From Leucogyrophana mollusca (taxonomy: Eukaryota; Basidiomycota; Agaricomycetes; Boletales): DNA of 64,000 bases. The stretch covers positions 91,564 through 155,563 of the forward strand of contig MU266368.1 of assembly GCA_021014945.1 (NCBI GenBank), given 5' to 3'. Made by a program: the position numbers and the translations under genes. Of the stretch, positions 11,806 to 23,315 are shown one piece after another; the first letter of the stretch is position 1, and the number at the start of each line of letters is the position of its first letter. A model generated the notes under the pieces. The model saw nothing but the letters and a program-made list of their open reading frames with translations. It did not search any database and was not told the DNA's origin.

Positions 11806-12241
11806 TTACCAGAGCCTCGATGTTTTTCTCCTGTGAACGAACACAGCATTTATGGGCAGCGTAATCATCAGGGAAGCCAAGTAGATCAAGATGGGGGGCA
11901 ACGCAGTAAAGCCAGCCCGCTGGGCATGAGTAAAGTTGTCCGGCCGGGCTACCGCGGCCGCTATACCAAGACCAGTACCAAATGCACGTCCCAGCGTGTC
12001 GATTGTGGGATAGGGGCACAGCTATTTGGTTAGTTATACATCGGACGGTAGAGCGACTCAAACCACATACATTCCAAGATATCCTCAGGCTCGCAGTTCG
12101 AGAATTAGGTGCAGACACCCTTGCTCGTTTCGAGATGGTTTCAAAATGCTGGCTATCCGAGTCGACGTATTTTAGTTGGGGGCCGAGGTACCGAGCAGTA
12201 AAAGCTTCCTTGCCAAATACAGCAGTACTTGACGCAGCGCC
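11806..12241 (-). CDS. Unidentified protein, C-terminal membrane segment (5' end unresolved)
   Basis: Two exons join in frame, 12071-12241 and 11806-12021, through a 49-base intron with a GTATGT donor and a CTAAC branch-like site. Together they read 128 residues, ending LPPILIYLASLMITLPINAVF-VHRRKTSRLW. The last part is a good hydrophobic helix followed by a basic tail, typical of a single-pass or tail-anchored protein. The upstream exon begins GAASSTAVFGKEAFTARYLG right after an AG, so a first exon with the ATG should lie in 12242-12380, but I could not fix it. I do not recognise the family. The plus-strand I66 gene starts only 140 bases away, so the two would share a divergent promoter. Confidence 0.45.
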
Positions 12242-12382
12242 CTAGCTCCTTCACAAACGCTCTTCCTCATGCATCAGTCCTGCTCCGCAGCGAATGCGGC
12301 AAGCCCCGTTGACTAGAAGCATAAAGGCAATTCCATCGAGGGCGTGTAGATCTCTGCGTCTCCCTCCCAAGTTCACGCCAAA

Positions 12383-13075
12383 ATGTGGTGCAAATACACT
12401 GTGACTCTACTCCCAGCCTTCCTTCTTATCACTTACATCCACGCGGCGATCGCTCTGAAAGCGGGCCAATATACAATCACTTCCCATCTTAACAGTGCCC
12501 TTATCGGAGATGATAGTCGCGGGGACAAGAATGGTGGCCTGAAGAAAGTCATCCTCCTCCCTTCGAACTTCCTGGTGCAGAACATCGACGCGGTTGCAGC
12601 ACCTAAGGTAAGCACATACTTGCAGGCGCCTGTCGTTGGTCTTGAAGTGCAACAGTGGGTAGTCGAACCGCAGGACGGTGATCATTATATAGTCAGGGTG
12701 AACGGACGGCCTACTCTGGCTATTGGTGGGGAGCTCTACTCTGCACCTGAGACCCAGGGCGCGGAGCAGTGGGTCATCACCCAGCACGGGTGGAAAGGCC
12801 CTTACACGTGGGTGCCTTGTGCCCCCTTCATACCCGTCTTGCTGATATCCCGATCTGTGAAGCGTCGAGAAAGCGGACAAGAGTGGTGGATGGAAGGTTG
12901 TCGATGACCTCAATCCTCATGGTTCAGTGAGTATCATCAATTCTTCCGTGTAACTTGTAATTTAACGTTGATATCTATCTAGATTTATGTTTGTCCTCTA
13001 GGAATCCTCCCGGGGTTTCCTCCGCGCTTCCCTTCGTCGTCACTCTTTGATTTTACCCTGGTGGAGGCGTCCTAA
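12383..13075 (+). CDS. Secreted I66 family (cospin-like) serine protease inhibitor
   Basis: Exons 12383-12807, 12863-12926 and 12983-13075 give 193 residues. A 51-base in-frame stretch inside exon 1 (12570-12620, GTGCAG...TTGCAG) looks like a further intron; removing it gives 176 residues and a tighter family fit. The first 25 or so residues (MWCKYTVTLLPAFLLITYIHAAIA) form a signal peptide. The mature part shows the beta-trefoil pattern of mushroom I66 inhibitors: LKAGQYTITSHLNSALIG, QQWVVEPQDGDHYIVRVNG, AEQWVIT and the end FPPRFPSSSLFDFTLVEAS. Relatives inhibit trypsin-like proteases and act in defence of fruiting bodies against insects and nematodes. Which loop holds the inhibitory residue is not visible. 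Export is inferred from the leader; most known I66 members lack one, so this is unusual. Confidence 0.72.
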
Positions 13076-13795
13076 TCCTATAAGCGAGGAGGAAACAGTG
13101 ACTTCGCTATAGTGAATGACTGATGAGAGTGGTGTACGCTGTACGACGGCTTGAATATTTGCGTGTGGATTCGGTATTGTCTCATTACGCTCTCGCTTTC
13201 TTTTTCTCTCGATGTATCATACGCTTACAGAGGTCTGAGGTTATCCAAATCACACAGGTTAGGTTCACTGATGAATTGTGTTTCCGGCAACCTCGTACAC
13301 TTTCGATCCTTCTGGCAATTTGTTCTGGGTTGATTGGGATGCCGGATGCAGGTGGTAGAGACCGGCGGCAGATACAATTTAAAACATTTGATTGTTGTGC
13401 AAGACGCCCACTCCAAACGGGCCCAATGATTTCACCGCTTTCGAGTTTCAAGCTTCAAGCTTCGAGTGCTGATCTGGGCGACAACTGATTTTTCAGAGCA
13501 CGACTTGAGGTCGCTCTCCCGGTCTCGAACGCGTTGACAATCGACATCGAATGATGACTCGGATAAGATATAATAACTGAGTGATGACGCTATGGATGGG
13601 TGTTGGCTGTGCTGTCGGTGCGGCTGTGAGTTCGCGGCATCGGGATGTGATTCCAAACTAGGAATGGGCGCAAAAGCGAGAGTTTTACTGACATCTCACC
13701 ACAATCCTCGCCCAGTTCAGCCCTCTCTTAAAACTCCCTCACAGCCAGCTTGGCCTTTGCCGCACCAGGTCATCCCTTGGTCCTGAACTACCACC
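13076..13795. other. Intergenic upstream of RhoGEF
   Basis: About 720 bases with only short frames on both strands. It contains the promoter of the RhoGEF. A direct CAAGCTT/CAAGCTTCGAG doublet lies near 13450. Nothing else stands out. Confidence 0.5.
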
Positions 13796-16700
13796 ATGGA
13801 CAGGCCATTGGGCCCTCGCCAGCCCGATAAACGGAATGAGGCATACGAGTCCATCTTTGGCCGTCCAAGCGCTTCTCACCACCAACTAAACGCACATCCA
13901 CATTATGCGCAATCAGTCCACGGTGTCCCGTACAGTCAGCCTATACAGCAGCAGCCATATCCTCAGCAATATAACCAGTATGGCCCCCCAGCCGATAGGC
14001 GTACCTCTCACCCGTCCTCGTTCGCCCCGACATCCAATTACTACCCTGCTTCTCAGCAGCACATACAAACGCCGTACAGGCAATCTTACCAACAACTCCC
14101 ACCGCAGCAGTACAACCAATACACTCGACCACACACGCTTGCACCACCTGCAAGTCACGGCCGTGCACGATCAGTCGTCAGTTCTCCGCATGCAGCCGGC
14201 ATCATAGCCCCAAAACCAGAAGAGCCACCCGACGCAAGCCTCGAGGCACTAACTAGAGCTGGTCTCACCCCCGCCCAGGCTTATCAGGCCCAGGTCTACC
14301 TCAACAGCCCCGCAGCAAAGCAGAGTGACTGGAATAACGCACCCAACCCTCCACAGAACGGTGGCCCACACCATCGGCTTCCAAACGACATCCCGAGAGT
14401 GGGCGTCAACATAGAGCCAGACATGAGTCGTTTAAGCATCGATTTTGGCGATGATGACCATGGCCCAGATGAGGCCTCCAGCGAGTTGCCATGGGCTCAA
14501 TCTCGAGATACACGTGGGTTTTCATGTCCCATATCTGGTGCACGGCAAGCACGATGTGCTAATTTTGTGTCCTCGTTCTTTGCTTGCGATCAGCCATGGC
14601 GCCTGTCCCTCAATCCATACAGCAAGGTCAGCAGCACCAACATCGACAACCCTCCCCACTCTCGATCGCATCCGACCAGAGCCATCCTCCCCCAAGCTCC
14701 ATATCAACCCGCCCTTATCCTCTTCAGCTTGATACAGCCGTCATGTCAACACGAAGCTCTCTCATCAGCACTTCCCCAGTCTCATCCACCCTCGTCGACC
14801 ATTCCGTTGCAACAACCAGCTGCCGCTCATCCACCCTCATCGACCACTCTGTTGCAACAACTAGCCGCCGCTCGTCTGACTCGGCACGCACAATGCCTGG
14901 TGGCCCTGGCTATCGTCGTGACCGCACCACTCAAGACCGCTCTATGTCAATGTCGGCGGCTTCCTCTTCCATGCGCACTGTTCTTGATGCTCGCTCCCGC
15001 CCACCCATACCACATATGAATGTCGCTGAAGGCCGAAACTCGCCTACCACTTCCACCCGAGCTCCGGGTACCGTGCGCAAAACCCCCATTGTGTACCCTG
15101 CTCTGCTCTCACGTGTGGCCGAGGCTTTCCGCGAACGCATCAATCTCGCGGACCGCCTCAAGGACGGGCTTACCTACAAGGATGCTTTTGATGGACGAGA
15201 AGCGGTCGATAAGATCGCGTACATCATTAAAACCACAGACCGCAACCTCGCACTGCTACTCGGCCGTGCGCTCGACGCGCAAAAATATTTTCACGATGTG
15301 ACGTATGACCATCGGCTTCGGGACAGCGCGAATGAGCTGTATCAGTTCCGCACGAAGCTAAGCCCGTTCGTGAGTGGGGAGCTGCCTACGATCAGTCAGA
15401 CTATAGAGGATGAGAAGGGTGAAGAGGAAGGGTTGAAGGGGAACCAGGACGTAGCCAGTCCCACTCATGGCTCTGGCTCGAATGACTCTCATGAGAAGGA
15501 CACATCCCCATTGTTGGGGGCGGGTGAGACTCCAGGACCGAGGGCCCGACAGGGGACCGAGTCGATCGACGAGATCCCACTGCCCTCTGGCGTGTTTACT
15601 CTTCTGACGGACTGCTACTCGCCGACCTGCACACGAGACCAGCTGTGCTACAGCATTGCCTGCCCGCGACGCCTGGAGCAGCAGGCGAGGCTGAACATGA
15701 AACCGCAGCCAGGGCTGAAGAAGCAAATATCGAGGGAAAGCTTAGGGGATCTCGTGGTACGCCCACTTGTTGCGTTTGTTGTTATGGCTCGTACTGACGC
15801 ACGAGGTAGGAACCTGGGACGTTATGGATCCACTCTGTCCCGCAGGAGATTGTAAACAGCGTGTCTGACACCGAGAAAAAGCGCCAGGAGGCGATCAACG
15901 AGGTGATGTACACGGAGCGGGACTTTGTTCGCGACATGGAGTATCTCCGAGACGTACGACAACCCCTCTCTCTTCTGTACGAAGCTGACGTCTCACCAGG
16001 TCTGGATCAACGGCCTGAAAGACAACGACATCATCCCCGCCGAGCGGCGCACCGACTTCCTTCAGCAAGTCTTCTGGAACATCCACGAAATCATCGCGGT
16101 GAACACGCGCCTGCGGGATGCACTCAACAAGCGACAGAAGTCATATGCCGTTGTCGAACGCATCGGGGACATTCTCATTGACGCGGTGCCTCATTTTGGG
16201 CCGTTCGTGAGCTACGGGGCCCACCAGCTTCACGGAAAGTATGAGTTTGAAAAGGAGAAGAGCTCGAATCCGGCGTTCGCAGCTTTTGTAGAGGTGCGTG
16301 AGGTACTCGTAAGATTACTGGGTTCGTGTTCACGGTCTTCGTAGACTACGGAGAGGCTGCCAGAGTCGCGGAAACTCGAGTTGAACGGCTATCTGACGAA
16401 GCCGACGACTCGTTTAGCTCGGTATCCCTTGTTGCTCGAGGCCGTGCTGAAGCACACCCCGGAGGACAACCCTGACAAGGCAACGTTAAGTCAGGTCGTT
16501 GTTATCGTCCGGGAGTTCCTCGCAAAGGTGAACATCGAGACCGGGAAGACTGAGAATCGGTTCAACCTCCTGCAGCTTGACCAGCAGCTAGTTTATCGGC
16601 CCGGGGAGCAAGTTGTGAGTCTATGCACATTACCAAGCGAGTGGGAATTTATGGTAAAAACAGGACCTGCGACTGCAAGAACCGGGACGGGAGCTGGTGT

Positions 16701-18659
16701 ACAAGGGCGCACTTAATAAACGGGGCGGCGGTCAGGGCGATAGTGGCGATTTGTTGGTTTATCTTTTCGATCATGCGCTACTTATGGTGAAGCAGAAGAG
16801 CAAACACGAGCAGTACAAGGTCTATCGACGTGTAAGTGATTGAGCTGCTTTATCACGTCCGCCTACTTACCGCCTAGGATCTAGCCAATACCCCTCGAGC
16901 TCCTATTCATCGCTGTCCCGGATGACAACGCCAACTCTGGGCGACCTTCAGGTGGCCGGCAAACCAAGACGTTGACAAAGAAAAACTCTTTTAACAAAGG
17001 CGCGCCATATGCTCCCGCCATTCCGGTCAAGGTGGACGGCAAGGGTGGGTTCGCGATCACATTCATCCACCTAGGGCGCAAGTACTACCAGATGACCCTC
17101 TGGGCAAGCACATTCGTCAGCCACCGCAAGTGGGTTGAGAATATCACCAAGCAGCAGGATGCAATGCGAGAGAAGAGTTTGATCTTCGAGACGGTCACGC
17201 TGTGCGACGGCTTTTTCCTTGGTGCGAATAAAGTGAATTGTGCGGCGCCGTTTGGTGGGTGGATTTTATGCATGGGCTAGTCATTGAGCCTGATGTGGAT
17301 TGTTTGTGTGTGCAGGGAGTGGAAGGCGGGTGGTTTATGGGACTGATGACGGGATATACTTGTCAGATCTGAGAGAGCCGAATAGGGATCCCGTCAAGGT
17401 CTTGGCTTTGCTGGATGTTTCCCAAGTGGACGTGTTGGAGGACTATCAGCTTCTCATCGTTCTATCGGGTATGTCAGGCTTCGGCCTAGTTTGTGGAACA
17501 TTGCTAATCCCTCGTTATGCAGAACGACAAGTCATCACGTTCCCTCTGGACGCTTTGGACCCCTTAGATCCGATGGCGGGTCTCAAGCGAGCGAAGAGGA
17601 TATCGTCTCACACATCTTTCTTCAAAGCTGGTATCTGCCTCGGCAAAGTACTGGTTTGTGTCGTCAAGTCGAGTCCACTGTCGAGCACGATCAAGACGCT
17701 CGAGCCTATTGATCAAAACATCCGGGGGAGAAGCAAGCCGACGTTCCGAAAGCTTTTGCAAGGCGGGAATGATACGCTGAAACTCTTCCGGGTAAGGGTT
17801 TGCGTTGCGAAACTAGTGACTGTTGCTCATTGCCACTATAGGAGTTTTATATCCCTGTGGAATCGAGCTCGATACATTTCCTGAAGACAAAGCTATGCGT
17901 AGGGTGCTCCAAGGGTTTTGAGATCGTTGATCTTGAGAGTCTCGACACGCAAGGCTTGCTTGACCCTGCAGACGCCAGCCTTGATTTTGTGAGGAAGAGG
18001 GAGAATCTTCGACCAATGGCCATTTATCGTATAGATAACGAATTCTTGCTGTGCTATGATGGTAAGCACATAAGCCTCGCTGCGCGAGGTGCGGCTAAAA
18101 TTGTTGCTGTAGACTTTGCTTTCTACGTCAACAAGAACGGATGGCGGTCGCGGCAAGATTTTATGGTGCACTGGGAAGGGTCCCCGACTGGTTTCGGTAA
18201 GGATAAACGCTTTTTTTTTAAATCCCAGGAGCGATGTTGACATGACCCTAAGCTCTCCGCTATCCGTTTGTTCTGGCATTCGAACCTATGTTTGTTGAAA
18301 TTCGACACGTCGAGACCGGACTCATGTCGCAGGTCATTCAAGGAAACAACTTGCGGCTACTATTCGCCGACACTCCGCCTTCGGCCACAAATTCTTCCAG
18401 CGCGCACCACAGCCCGCATCACGGTTCACCTCACCCGTACAATCCATATGGACAACCACCGCCCTCTGCGTATGGTCGGCAATCGCTGCATGGATATGGC
18501 CCACAACATCAGGTGCCATATCCACAACATCCTCGCTACACTCCGACTGGGCGAGATGAGATCCTGATGGTCTCTGACGATCGAGTTTTAACACTGCGAC
18601 TCGCAGCGGGAAATCCGCACGTTGTGTCTGACACCGCGTCTCTTGCATCGTCAAGATAA
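13796..18659 (+). CDS. ROM2: Rho1 guanine nucleotide exchange factor (DEP-DH-PH-CNH)
   Basis: Twelve exons (13796-14513, 14594-15756, 15810-15953, 16000-16293, 16345-16614, 16664-16831, 16885-17254, 17316-17468, 17523-17791, 17842-18061, 18113-18196, 18253-18659) give 1419 residues. The order matches fungal Rom1/Rom2. A Gln/Pro/His-rich disordered N terminus fills residues 1-400. A DEP domain follows near 408-490 (LLSRVAEAFRERINLADRLK). The DH domain spans about 650-853 (INEVMYTERDFVRDMEYL, LTKPTTRLARYPLLLEAVLK). The PH domain lies near 863-1020. A citron-homology domain runs from about 1025 to 1320 (FEPMFVEIRHVETGLMSQVIQGNN). The tail is again Pro/Tyr-rich. The protein activates Rho1 at the plasma membrane and drives cell-wall integrity signalling and glucan synthesis. 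Two tandem 45-base units in exon 2 repeat a Ser/Thr-rich 15-residue motif. Confidence 0.95.
14783..14872 (+). repeat. Two tandem 45-base units inside the RhoGEF
   Basis: Copies at 14783-14827 and 14828-14872 encode STLVDHSVATTSCRS and STLIDHSVATTSRRS. The length is a multiple of three, so the frame is kept. The site is in the disordered, phosphorylation-prone linker before the DEP domain. Confidence 0.85.
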
Positions 18660-19238
18660 CTAGTGTTGGTTTCTGCCTTTTTGATGCACATACTGTTCAT
18701 TTTGTCCGGAGTTGATATTCGCCAAATGTTTATAGGAATATCATCTGTTGTGATTTGTGTTTGTTTCAAGGTCTTCATACATCGTCATAGCATATATTTC
18801 TACTTGCATCTGTACTCGACTGCAATACATAGTATTCGATTGTTATGCTTACCGCTGGAGTGTCTCGATGGATGACCATCATTTCGTTAGGCTTGCCCTT
18901 GGGTGGTGCCCTGTGGCGCTAACGATGTTCTGATGCCGAATTATAGTAATTTTGCCGATCGGCCGTCCTTTAAAAGTTCCATGAGATTACGTTTTCACGT
19001 GTCTGAGATGGTTCTGGACTCAAATTAAGTCTTGACCTGAACGCCAAGCTGACTTAGCTTTCTTTTTATGGCAAGTGAGGTCGTTCGCTGCCACCGCTTG
19101 TGCATTTCCTCTCCGATTTCCAATTTATTTTCCGTTGCTTGTTGTTCCTCTTTATTCCTCGTTTCTCTCCCAAGCTTCAAGTTCCTCCGTTGCCCATCCT
19201 GTCGCTCTTTTGATTTCTGGTCCGCACCACCACCAACC
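18660..19238. other. Intergenic, RhoGEF 3' region and chitin deacetylase promoter
   Basis: The left part is T-rich, as expected for a 3' UTR. The right part before 19239 is pyrimidine-rich (CTTTATTCCTCGTTTCTCTCCC), a common fungal core-promoter feature. The chitin deacetylase frame is open upstream to 19068 but is not signal-peptide-like there, so I start at 19239. Confidence 0.5.
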
Positions 19239-21181
19239 ATGCAGCTCCAAGCTCTCGTCGCTCTTTTAACGCTCCTTGGGACCGCTCAAGCTAACGAACG
19301 ACATGCTCGTCTGGCCAAGCGAGCCGTTACCTCCTCTGTGTCCGCCGGGTCCTCATCCTCATCCGCCTCAGCTCCCCCTATGACCACAGTTTCTTCTGCG
19401 ACTGCGACGACTGGGTCATCTTCAGTTGGCGGACAAGGTACCATGTCTGTCGGAACCCCCTCCACCAGCGCATCTTCAGCGTCCGTCGCCGTCGGTACTG
19501 GACTTGTGGGAACATCCATTCCTCCTTTGAGCCAGATTACTTCTGGGATGCCATCGCCATCGACCCTCCCCCCCTCCTCCACCTTCCCCGCAGGAGCGAG
19601 CGCACCTATCAAGGGTGCTCCAGCCCTTCCCACGCCTTGTGAGCCTAATATCCTTGTGATGCGTGGAAGTGACCGACTAACCTAGCAACCGGATATTAGT
19701 TGTGTACCAAGCCGCTGACTGGCCCCCTCAAGACCAAGTGGCCCCCACTAGTCCGTAGTCCGCTTTGTCCAGCTGACCGATCATTTACTTCAAATGACTC
19801 TTAGACTCCGAGGAAGTTGCGGAATGGATGCAGGAACTGAACGGATTCGATATTCCCACCTTTAGTCCCACCGCCGATGGCACTTGTGTGGGTGACCCCG
19901 TAGCTGCTTCCCAGGCTGCCCAGCGGGGCTGGTGGACTTGTGGTGGCTACACCCGCGCTACGGACATTGTCGCCTGCCCTGACAAATTGACTTGGGGTGT
20001 TAGGTAGGCAATTCCATGTGTCCTCCGAGTTCACGCACCTCATGCCATTTATAGCTTCGACGACGGGCCCGGCTTTTACAGTAAGTTTAAACGCTTTCGT
20101 CTCCCGATGTATATTCATTGCCCCCTTTCGCAGCTCAGTATGTAATGCTCTCCTGATCTCTGTGAAGACATTTAATCTTCCCCCAGGGAATTGCTGGATT
20201 ACCTTGCTGAGAAGAACGTTACTTCTACATTCTTTGTGGTTGGCTCGCGCGTCATTGAACGCCCTGCTGTCCTTGTTGAAGAATATATGGCCGGTCACGA
20301 AATTGCCGTTCACACTTGGTCGCATCGCGTACGTTTTGGAACGAATATTCACTAAATTAAACTGACTCTGAGTGTCTTAGCCTCTCACTTCGCTCACCAC
20401 CGAGCAAGTTGTTGCCGAACTTGGTTGGTCCCGTAAATCTATCAAAGAGGTTCTTGGTGTCACTCCCACTTTGATGCGTCCTCCCTTTGGTGACATCGGT
20501 ATGTGTGGTTCTTGTTCATCTGAAGCTGTACTGACGGGCGCGATTGTTTTGCTTGGTAGATGATCGTGTACGCGCTATCAGCTTGGCCATGGGTATGGTG
20601 CCTGTAATCTGGACCCGCACTCCATCTGGCGCGACGTTCGACACCAATGACTGGAAGGTTCCCGGTGGCGTCGTTACTGGACCTCAGTCGTTTGCCACTT
20701 TCGAGGCCATTCTTGGTAACGCGACGCTCCTCGATACTGGGTAAGTAACCCGACCTGACTGGCATGTCTCCTCATACTAAATTCTGTTCCTTAGCTTTGT
20801 CGTTTTGGAGCACGACTTATACCCGCAGACCGTTGACCTTGCGATTGGATACACGTTACCTGCTGCTATGAACTACAACCCCAAACTAACCGTTAGTTCT
20901 CGTTGATAGGTTGATATTCTTGTGCTCACGTCGCTTCAATCATACAGCTCGAGCCCATCGGATACTGCAACAATATTCCCTCGACCAACCTCTATCGTGA
21001 GAGTAACCAGAACACTTCCTTCCCCTATTCCAACAGCTCTAGTGGCGACCCCTCGGTTCCCAGTGGATCAGGTGGTCAAGGCAGCTCTGGAAAAACTGGC
21101 GCGGGCGCGTTGAACGCTGTTATCCCATTGTCGGTTGTGATTGCTTCAGGCTTTGCTATTGCTGGATCTCTGTTAATGTGA
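19239..21181 (+). CDS. CDA: Chitin deacetylase, secreted and GPI-anchored
   Basis: Ten exons: 19239-19638, 19700-19750, 19805-20003, 20055-20080, 20134-20137, 20187-20328, 20381-20498, 20560-20740, 20795-20891 and 20948-21181, for 483 residues. It removes acetyl groups from chitin to make chitosan in the cell wall. A signal peptide (MQLQALVALLTLLGTAQA) is followed by a Ser/Thr-rich stalk. The NodB domain shows motif 1 WGVSFDDGPG near residue 217, metal site HTWSH near 268, RPPFGDIDDRVR near 307, DTNDW, and the motif-5 region VVLEHDL. The end is a Ser/Gly spacer and a hydrophobic tail (VIPLSVVIASGFAIAGSLLM), typical of a GPI signal. Exon 5 is only 4 nt; no other join keeps the frame between the FDDGPGFY block and ELLDYLAEKNV. 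The RhoGEF just upstream also serves the wall. Confidence 0.95.
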
Positions 21182-21625
21182 AGGGAATGTTTCAGTTACG
21201 CCCTCTTACTAATCTAGACACCGCACAATTGTATATATTTCTCATTGAACGCTTCGCTTGAACGATTTGCGGACTATGATATTTTACGCTTGATATTTGG
21301 ATTAGTCGAAGTTCTCCTGTATTCTGAACTGACACAGTGCACTCTTGTCGGACGTAGAATGAAAACGAGCAAGTGCCAGCGAAGGGAGAGCAGAGGAGGT
21401 GGGCTAGGACATCACTACCAACCGGTGGAGTGTGCCGTGTTTGCGTTCTCTAATCCGCTGGGGGGGCGGCGTGGGGCTATCGTTGGGGTTCGGTTCTTCG
21501 GCGGTTAAGTGACTGCAGTATCAAGTCACCGGTATACGTCGGGTTGCTGGAGCTGGAGCCATGTTGATAGAACCACTGCAATGTCATCAGAAGTCAAGTT
21601 GCTGATCCTGAGCTTCGGACTGCGC
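21182..21625. other. Convergent 3' region
   Basis: This stretch lies between the ends of the chitin deacetylase (+) and the F-box/LRR gene (-). It has a G-rich patch (CTGGGGGGGCGGCGTGGGGC) near 21460 and no gene. Confidence 0.5.
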
Positions 21626-23315
21626 TCATTCCCCAGCCTGCCTTTCAGCAGTGGCTGAGCCCGCCATTAACTTCCCTGACCTCTGACTCCCGCCGCACCG
21701 CCCCCGTCCCTCAGCCCCACGGATATCCTGCCCATTCCCTGCGGTCGGGAATGATCTGGTCCGGTTCTTTCTGCACTCCTCACGTATACCCGCCCACAAA
21801 GACTCATCTTGCAGTTTTTCTTCCGGATCCTGACCCCATACTGTCACGTTCCTGAGCCCGGGAACGATACGAAATAATTTACGAGCATCGGATGCCCTGC
21901 CCTCTTCCATGTTTCTGCCGTGTGCAAAGTGAAGGTGTGTAATGGCATTGTTACGGAGATCGTGAACTACTGGTGATTCTAGGGCCGCATTGAAGTTCGA
22001 TACGCCGAAGAGTACTGTGAGATGTCGCAGCTTGGGGCAATGGCGCAGGAGAGAGATAAGGCCTTCGCAGGTGCATCTCCCGCCACGAAAAGCGAATTCT
22101 TCCATGTGGGGCCACGCAACAGCCATCTCCTTCAAGTCGTGGTTGTCCACATCGAGCGCACCAATCATCCCGAGCTTGAGGACGCGCAGATGATTTAAAC
22201 AGAAGAGACGTCTCATGGTGGCGATGGTTATAGCACAGTCATTATGACGACGCAAAGGCCCATCCTGAGCTGCCCAAGACATCTCGTCGTCGAAGATGAC
22301 GGACTGCACAGTACTGTTGTCGAACCGCTCCGACACAGTGACGAAAAATTGATCGGTCCAGGCTGGGAAAACGACCTTGTGCTGGGGTTTGATATGTACT
22401 TCTTCGGGCGCCGATTTCATGTACTCCAGGATTGCACGGGCGTAGTCAAGGTCAACATGCGTAACGCTGAATGCCTGGACGTTCAAGAATGGATACTTGC
22501 ATGGGCGCCTCGGTTCTCTAATATGCGTGAGGTTGATATCCAACCTTCTGAGCGACGCCAAACGCGCAAGGTGGGAGAATGCTGAGTCGGAAAGTGGGAT
22601 CCGAGGGCACGAAAGGTCTTCAAGCTTATGGAGCCCGCAAATGAACTTCGATATGAGATTAGTCGATCTATTTAAAACTTTGCTGTCGTGAGCCCGGAGA
22701 ATTTTGAGATGAGGGCAAGCAGCGCCTAAGGATGAAAGACATTTAAAAGATTCTTCGTCTGCCATGAAGCTCAGCCCGAGATCGAGGAAGACGAGATTTG
22801 GACCAACGAATAGCCGAGTGGCGGGAAAGAGATCGCGATCACTCGACCAGACGAGCCTCCGTAGCTTTGGAACCAGAAGAGGTGGTGTCTGGAGACGAGC
22901 TAGTGCGAGAAAGAACGCCCTATGATCGTGACGATCCATCATCCGCAAAGCTGAGCCCTCAGTGAATGAATGAACACGTGATGCATGGTACTTGAAAGGG
23001 GCATAATTGCGGAGGTGGGCAAGACTCTGACGATTCTGAGCATGTTTGCGAGTGAGCGCAGAGTAAATTGGGTATTTGAAGTTGTTTTACACGTACGATA
23101 GACCATGGGCTGTTGACCTTTTACCTTAGCTGCACAGGAAACCACCGAAATAGTGGATCGAGACCCCTCAGATCTGTCCAGAGTACGGCTAACGCAGGCT
23201 GGTGGAATGCACGACATGTCCTGGTGAGGCCAATCAACGTTGAGCGGTCATCATCGTTCCTGATATCCTCGAAGATGATGACGAGAATATCTGCCACAAG
23301 GAGTGCACGATGCAT
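21626..23315 (-). CDS. F-box-like / leucine-rich-repeat protein
   Basis: Two exons are seen. The first begins with the ATG at 23315 and reads MHRALLVADILVIIFEDI...LIGLTRTCRAFHQPALAVLW, the standard basidiomycete F-box opening. The second runs from near 23039 to 21626 and carries about 450 residues of irregular leucine-rich repeats (for example LKILRAHDSKVL, HLRVLKLGMIGALDVDNHDL, LRHLTVLFG). The joining intron is uncertain: the phase works if the donor is the GTGCAG after DPLFRWFP and the acceptor is just before NRQSLAHLRNYAPF. Such proteins are thought to select targets for SCF ubiquitin ligases. Agaricomycete genomes hold many fast-evolving copies and the substrate cannot be told. The C terminus is basic and low in complexity after residue 400 or so. 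Confidence 0.75.
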
